From positions 1-10,241 of the forward strand of contig JALREG010000049.1 in the NCBI GenBank assembly GCA_023253905.1: a DNA stretch of 10,241 nucleotides, given 5' to 3'. This stretch comes from Burkholderiaceae bacterium (GTDB taxonomy: Bacteria; Pseudomonadota; Gammaproteobacteria; Burkholderiales; Burkholderiaceae). Positions 7,035 through 10,241 of the stretch are shown in pieces. The notes below the pieces were generated by a model. That model was given only the letters and a program-made list of their open reading frames with translations. It was not told where the DNA came from and made no database searches. Every line of letters starts with the position of its first letter. Within the stretch, counting starts at the first letter, position 1. The translations under genes were made by a program, and so were the position numbers.

Positions 7035-7862
7035 ATGAAACCGCCTAAACCCCGCCCTTCCGCTACGACGCAGCCCTTCCTGTTCGGCCCTGGTGCATCC
7101 ACGAGCTGGCAGGCCCAGGATGGCTGCACTAGTCTGGTGCGTCGCGCCCCGAAACCGCGCCCTGTTCGGCTCAATGCGACGGGCGATGCGATCGAATTCG
7201 ACCTTGCACGCGCAGCGCTGGTTGTCATCGACATGCAAAACGATTTCTGCCATCCGAAAGGGTGGTTTGGGCAGCGGGGCGTGAAGGTTGCGCCGATGCG
7301 TAAACCGATTCCGGTGCTTCAGCAGCTTCTGCCCGCCTGGCGATCGGCCGGCGCACCGGTGATCTGGCTTAACTGGGGCATTCGCGCAGATCGCCTGAAT
7401 CTTCCGGCGAGCATCCTGTACAAGGGCAAGCGCAGCCCGGACGCGGTGGGCTATGCCGAGCGCTCGCCAGACGATCGGGGGCAGTCACTGGTGCGTGGCC
7501 ATTGGGGCGCGCAGGTGGTGGATGAACTCGAGGTGCTCGAGACCGACATCACGGTGCACAAGCACCGGCTCTCGGGATTCTGGGATAACGAACTCGACAG
7601 CGTGCTGCGTGGCCTGGATGTGCGCACGCTGTTTTTTGCCGGCGTCAACACCGACCGCTGCGTGTTCTCGTCGCTACAGGACGCGGGGTTCCTGGGCTAC
7701 GACGGCATTCTGCTTGCAGATGCCTGCAGCACGCCGTCGCCCGCTTATGTCACGCGCGCCATCCATATGCTGGTTCGGCAACTGCATGGCTTTGTCGCGC
7801 AATCCACCGATCTCATTGCTGCACTTCCATCCTCCTCCCCATCCCGAAAAGGAAAACGCTGA
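7035..7862 (+). CDS. Isochorismatase-like cysteine hydrolase
   Basis: A 275-aa hydrolase of the isochorismatase-like fold, a family that includes nicotinamidase, biuret hydrolase (BiuH), ureidoacrylate hydrolase (RutB) and N-carbamoylsarcosine amidase. All cleave an amide or ureido C-N bond through a thioester. The triad is visible: D66 (ALVVIDMQNDFC), K176 (ITVHKHRLSGFWD) and C209 (FAGVNTDRCVFSSLQDAGF). The family's cis-peptide region is in GVNT just before the cysteine. Lengths of 180-230 aa are usual; here about 58 residues rich in Pro, Arg and Ser precede the first strand, and no clear alternative start was found. The Shine-Dalgarno site before ATG 7035 is weak (GGAA only 2 bases away). 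The stop overlaps the next ATG by one base (TGATG). It leads the operon under the LysR region. The neighbours suggest a ureido or amide substrate from ring opening. Confidence 0.9.
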   Translation: MKPPKPRPSATTQPFLFGPGASTSWQAQDGCTSLVRRAPKPRPVRLNATGDAIEFDLARAALVVIDMQNDFCHPKGWFGQRGVKVAPMRKPIPVLQQLLPAWRSAGAPVIWLNWGIRADRLNLPASILYKGKRSPDAVGYAERSPDDRGQSLVRGHWGAQVVDELEVLETDITVHKHRLSGFWDNELDSVLRGLDVRTLFFAGVNTDRCVFSSLQDAGFLGYDGILLADACSTPSPAYVTRAIHMLVRQLHGFVAQSTDLIAALPSSSPSRKGKR

Positions 7863-8920
7863 TGAACGCCTCTGCTTTCACTTTGCGCATCCGTCGTACG
7901 CTGGGCCTCGCCGCGCTGTCGCTCGTCACCTGTGCGGCGCTGGTCGGGCACAGTGCCCCCGCGCAGGCCCAGACCAAGGTCAAAATGGTGCTCAACTGGA
8001 AATACCAGGGCCCGCAGGCCTGGTTCTTCATTGCCCAGGATCGCGGCTACTTCAAGGCCGAGGGGCTGGATGTAGAGATCGATCAGGGCGAGGGTTCGTC
8101 TGCACCCATCGCCAAAATTGCAGCCGGCGCCTACACCGCGGGCTTTGGCGACATTAACGCGGCGATCGACTTCGCTTCGCGTCGGCCGGCTGAGGCCCCG
8201 GTGGGCGTCTTCATGATCTACAACACTCCGCCCTTCACGATTGCGGTGAAGGCCAATGGCCCGATCAAGTCGCCCAAGGATCTCGAGGGCCGCACCATTG
8301 GCGGCCCCGCCAATGACGGCGCGCTCAAGCTCTTCCCGGCCTTCTCAAAGGTGGCCAAGTTTGATGCGAGCAAGGTGTCGATATCAAACATGGCGCCCAA
8401 TCTGCGAGAGCAGATGCTGCTGCGCGGCCAGGTTGACGGCATCTTTGGTTTCATCAACACCGTCTGGTTCAGTGCGCTGCTGGTGGGCATCGATCCCGCC
8501 AAAGATCTGCGGTTCATCAATTACGTGGACCATGGCATGGATCTCTACTCCAACACGCTGCTGTTTTCGCGTAATTTCGTGCGCGACAACCCGAAAGCGG
8601 TGGAGGGTTTCATTCGCGCGCTCAACCGTGCGGTGAAAGACGTGATTGCCAACCCGGAAGCGGGCATGGATGCGGTGATGAAGCGTGAGCCGCTGCTCAA
8701 ACGCGACCTCGAGCGGGACCGTCTCTTTGCCACGCTCAAACAGGAAATGAGTCATCCAGAGATCGCCAAGATCGGGTTTGGTGACATTGATGTCGAGCGG
8801 ATGAAGCGTGCGATCTCGATCGTCGTTGAATCAAACCAGCTGCCGCGCACACCGGCGGTTGAAGAAATCTTCAATCGCTCGTTCCTGCCGCCGATGGCCG
8901 ACCGGGTCATGCGCTTCTGA
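7862..8920 (+). CDS. ABC transporter substrate-binding protein, NMT1/THI5-like (SBP2)
   Basis: A 352-aa periplasmic binding protein paralogous to SBP1 at 1699-2811. The signal peptide is clear: basic start (RIRR at 9-12), hydrophobic core LGLAALSLVTCAALVG, and APAQA with cleavage expected after Ala36. LVTC is not a good lipobox, so a soluble periplasmic protein is more likely than a lipoprotein. The mature part has LNWKYQGPQAW, DRGYFKAEGLD, IDQGEGSSAP, AGFGDIN, PFTIAVK, KDLEGRTIGGP and NLREQMLLRGQVDG, matching SBP1 block for block; in a by-eye alignment of 120 residues from VKMVLNW onward about 67 are identical. Both end with EIFxRxFLPPxAxR. Start ATG 7862 has AAGGA about 9 bases ahead and overlaps the upstream stop. 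No permease or ATPase gene is present in the window; they probably lie downstream. Confidence 0.93.
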   Translation: MNASAFTLRIRRTLGLAALSLVTCAALVGHSAPAQAQTKVKMVLNWKYQGPQAWFFIAQDRGYFKAEGLDVEIDQGEGSSAPIAKIAAGAYTAGFGDINAAIDFASRRPAEAPVGVFMIYNTPPFTIAVKANGPIKSPKDLEGRTIGGPANDGALKLFPAFSKVAKFDASKVSISNMAPNLREQMLLRGQVDGIFGFINTVWFSALLVGIDPAKDLRFINYVDHGMDLYSNTLLFSRNFVRDNPKAVEGFIRALNRAVKDVIANPEAGMDAVMKREPLLKRDLERDRLFATLKQEMSHPEIAKIGFGDIDVERMKRAISIVVESNQLPRTPAVEEIFNRSFLPPMADRVMRF

Positions 8921-8954
8921 AGCTTTTGACTCTGACACGGAGACTCGCCGGATC

Positions 8955-9746
8955 ATGGATCTGCAACTGAAAGACCAGGTGGTATTCATTACGGGGCCAG
9001 CCAAGGGCATGGGGCGGGCGATATCGCTCGCCTTTGCCCGCGAGGGCGCGAAGCTTGCGCTCGCCGGACGCGACACGGCGGCTATTGAGCCGGTCGCGGC
9101 GGAAGCGCGGGCGCTGGGGGTCGAGGCGATCGTACTGGGGTGCGACATCACCTCGGATACCCAGACCGATGCCACGGTCGCCCAGACCCTTGCGCGTTTC
9201 GGCAAGGTGGACGTGCTCGTCAATGTGGCGGGCGGGTCGGGTCCCATTGGTAAGACGGGTTGGGAAACCACCACCGACGAGTTCAATGAAATCGTTGAAC
9301 TCAACATGACCGGCTGCTTCAACACCATGCGCGCCGTGCTACCCGGCATGATCGAGCGCCGTTCGGGCCGTATCGTGAATGTGGGCGGTACCTTCGGCAT
9401 GCGCGGCCGCGCGGGACGCATGGCGTACTCGGCCTCGAAGTGGGGGCTGCGCGGCATCACCAAAAGCTTCGCGCTCGAGGCGGGCCCTTACGGCATCAAC
9501 GTGAACTGCGTGGCGCCCGGCATGGTGGATGGGCCGCGGTTTCGCGAGAAAGTCTGCGCCAACATGGCACAGAAACTGGGCATCACGCTCGAAGAGGCGA
9601 TGACGCGCCACGCGGCTGACTACGCGCTTCGCCGCGTCTCCACCGACGAGGATGTGGCGAACGCCTGCCTGTTTATGGCGAGCGTCGTGTCGCGCCAGAT
9701 TACGGGCGTTGACCTGCCGGTTGATGGCGGCTGGGCCATGCTGTGA
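8955..9746 (+). CDS. SDR-family oxidoreductase with unusual active site
   Basis: A 263-aa classical short-chain dehydrogenase/reductase with a Rossmann fold, moving hydride between NAD(P)(H) and an alcohol or carbonyl. It shows TGPAKGMG (13-20, cofactor loop), D64 (CDIT), NVAGG (90-94), N117 (LNMTG), Y158 and K162 (YSASK) and the C-terminal PVDGGWAML. Arg39 after the second strand (AGRD) hints at NADP preference. The catalytic serine position, 13 residues before Tyr, is G145 in IVNVGGTFG, with Thr at 146; in FabG-type enzymes this residue is Ser. I chose ATG 8955 because the protein then starts in the family manner (LKDQVVFITG); the frame continues upstream but only shadows SBP2. A modest GGAG lies about 12 bases ahead. 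It is 34 bases after SBP2 and 11 bases before the cyclic amidohydrolase, so probably one operon. The substrate is unknown. Confidence 0.93.
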   Translation: MDLQLKDQVVFITGPAKGMGRAISLAFAREGAKLALAGRDTAAIEPVAAEARALGVEAIVLGCDITSDTQTDATVAQTLARFGKVDVLVNVAGGSGPIGKTGWETTTDEFNEIVELNMTGCFNTMRAVLPGMIERRSGRIVNVGGTFGMRGRAGRMAYSASKWGLRGITKSFALEAGPYGINVNCVAPGMVDGPRFREKVCANMAQKLGITLEEAMTRHAADYALRRVSTDEDVANACLFMASVVSRQITGVDLPVDGGWAML

Positions 9747-9757
9747 AGGATGAATCA

Positions 9758-10241
9758 ATGAATGCAATGGTTGACTTGGTCATTCGGGGCGCTCAGGTGG
9801 TGAGTGGCAATGCCATCTACCGCGCGGCGGTGGCGGTAAACGGCGAGAGGATCGTGGCGGTGGGCGATGACGATCTCATGCCGCCTGCCCGAGAAACCGT
9901 GGATGCCACCGGCCTTTATCTGCTGCCGGGCGCAATTGATAGCCATGTGCATTTCCGTGATCCCGGCTATGTGCACAAAGAGACCTGGAAGACCGGCTCT
10001 GCAGCTGCGGCGTGCGGCGGGGTCACCACCGTTTTCGAAATGCCAAACACCAACCCACCCACCGGAACGGTTGAAGCGTTGCGGATGAAGCTGGATGCGG
10101 CACGATCCTCTTATGTCGACTACGGCATTCACGCGCTGTTTGGCGATGATTCCGTCGACCGGCTTGAAGAACTACTTGATGCCGGTGCCACCAGCTTCAA
10201 GGCCTTCGTGGGCAACACCTTTGGCAATCTGCCGGCGCCTA
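9758..10241 (+). CDS. Cyclic amidohydrolase (dihydroorotase/allantoinase/hydantoinase-like), 5' part
   Basis: The first 161 residues of a metal-dependent ring-opening amidohydrolase; the gene continues past the right edge (families are usually 430-480 aa). ATG 9758 has AAGGA (9746-9750) 7 bases upstream; ATG 9750 hits a stop after three codons. An N-terminal beta domain (DLVIRGAQVVSG, GERIVAVGD) leads into PGAIDSHVHFRDPG, giving metal ligands H63 and H65 and R67-D68, then HKETWKTGSAAAACGGVTT and MPNTNP (97-100 region), the dihydroorotase/allantoinase signature. K148 in SFKAFVG fits the carboxylated lysine that bridges two metals in allantoinases and hydantoinases. The enzyme would open a cyclic amide or ureide ring. 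The subfamily cannot be settled without the C-terminal half. Its place with ureido-type hydrolases fits ring cleavage as a key step of the pathway. Confidence 0.9.
   Translation, partial: MNAMVDLVIRGAQVVSGNAIYRAAVAVNGERIVAVGDDDLMPPARETVDATGLYLLPGAIDSHVHFRDPGYVHKETWKTGSAAAACGGVTTVFEMPNTNPPTGTVEALRMKLDAARSSYVDYGIHALFGDDSVDRLEELLDAGATSFKAFVGNTFGNLPAP

Noticed and set aside
7012..7038. Eight-codon leader peptide MAPAPSEP whose stop overlaps the hydrolase ATG
   Set aside because: The geometry (ATGA) is suggestive of coupling, but no ribosome site precedes it and such a short frame can arise by chance.
6938..7234. N-terminal extension of the LysR frame (99 codons)
   Set aside because: It is antisense to the cysteine hydrolase start and runs through the operator; LysR proteins begin at the helix-turn-helix domain.

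Overview
This is a GC-rich window (by eye about 60-65 % G+C) with densely packed genes. It looks like a proteobacterial chromosome, most likely a betaproteobacterium of the Burkholderiales. The grounds are codon use, the EttA type, a small gene beside it resembling a conserved betaproteobacterial hypothetical, and the catabolic cluster with periplasmic binding proteins. The genus cannot be fixed from the sequence. No RNA gene, insertion sequence, phage gene or CRISPR array was seen.

Layout. (1) 1-1072: the 3' two thirds of ettA, an ABC-F translation factor (core genome). (2) 1069-1407, minus strand: a small conserved hypothetical gene, probably starting at TTG, whose stop codon interlocks with the ettA stop in a CTAG. 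(3) 1408-1698: a noncoding stretch with a long imperfect inverted repeat (1606-1664) just ahead of the first catabolic operon. (4) 1699-6007, plus strand: an operon of an NMT1/THI5-like substrate-binding protein, an ATZ/TRZ-type metal-dependent amidohydrolase, an AtzG-like small protein (DUF4089) and an AtzE-family amidase. (5) 6008-6937, minus strand: a LysR-type regulator. (6) 6938-7034: a divergent control region with a perfect GTTGCC-N5-GGCAAC palindrome and a third GGCAAC half-site. (7) 7035-10241, plus strand: a second operon of an isochorismatase-like cysteine hydrolase, a second paralogous NMT1/THI5-like binding protein, an SDR oxidoreductase and the start of a dihydroorotase/allantoinase/hydantoinase-type cyclic amidohydrolase, cut by the window edge.

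How they may work together (inference): four C-N hydrolases of different folds, one dehydrogenase, two paralogous binding proteins and one LysR regulator read as a system for importing and taking apart a nitrogen-rich heterocycle or ureide (pyrimidine-, hydantoin-, triazine- or creatinine-like). The deaminase-type amidohydrolase would remove an exocyclic amine, the cyclic amidohydrolase open the ring, and the cysteine hydrolase and AtzE/AtzG cut the linear ureido or amide products. The combination does not match any complete pathway I can name: it lacks cyanuric acid hydrolase (AtzD), HpxZ and RutA in this window. The ABC permease and ATPase are not here and would be expected to the right. The substrate is unknown.
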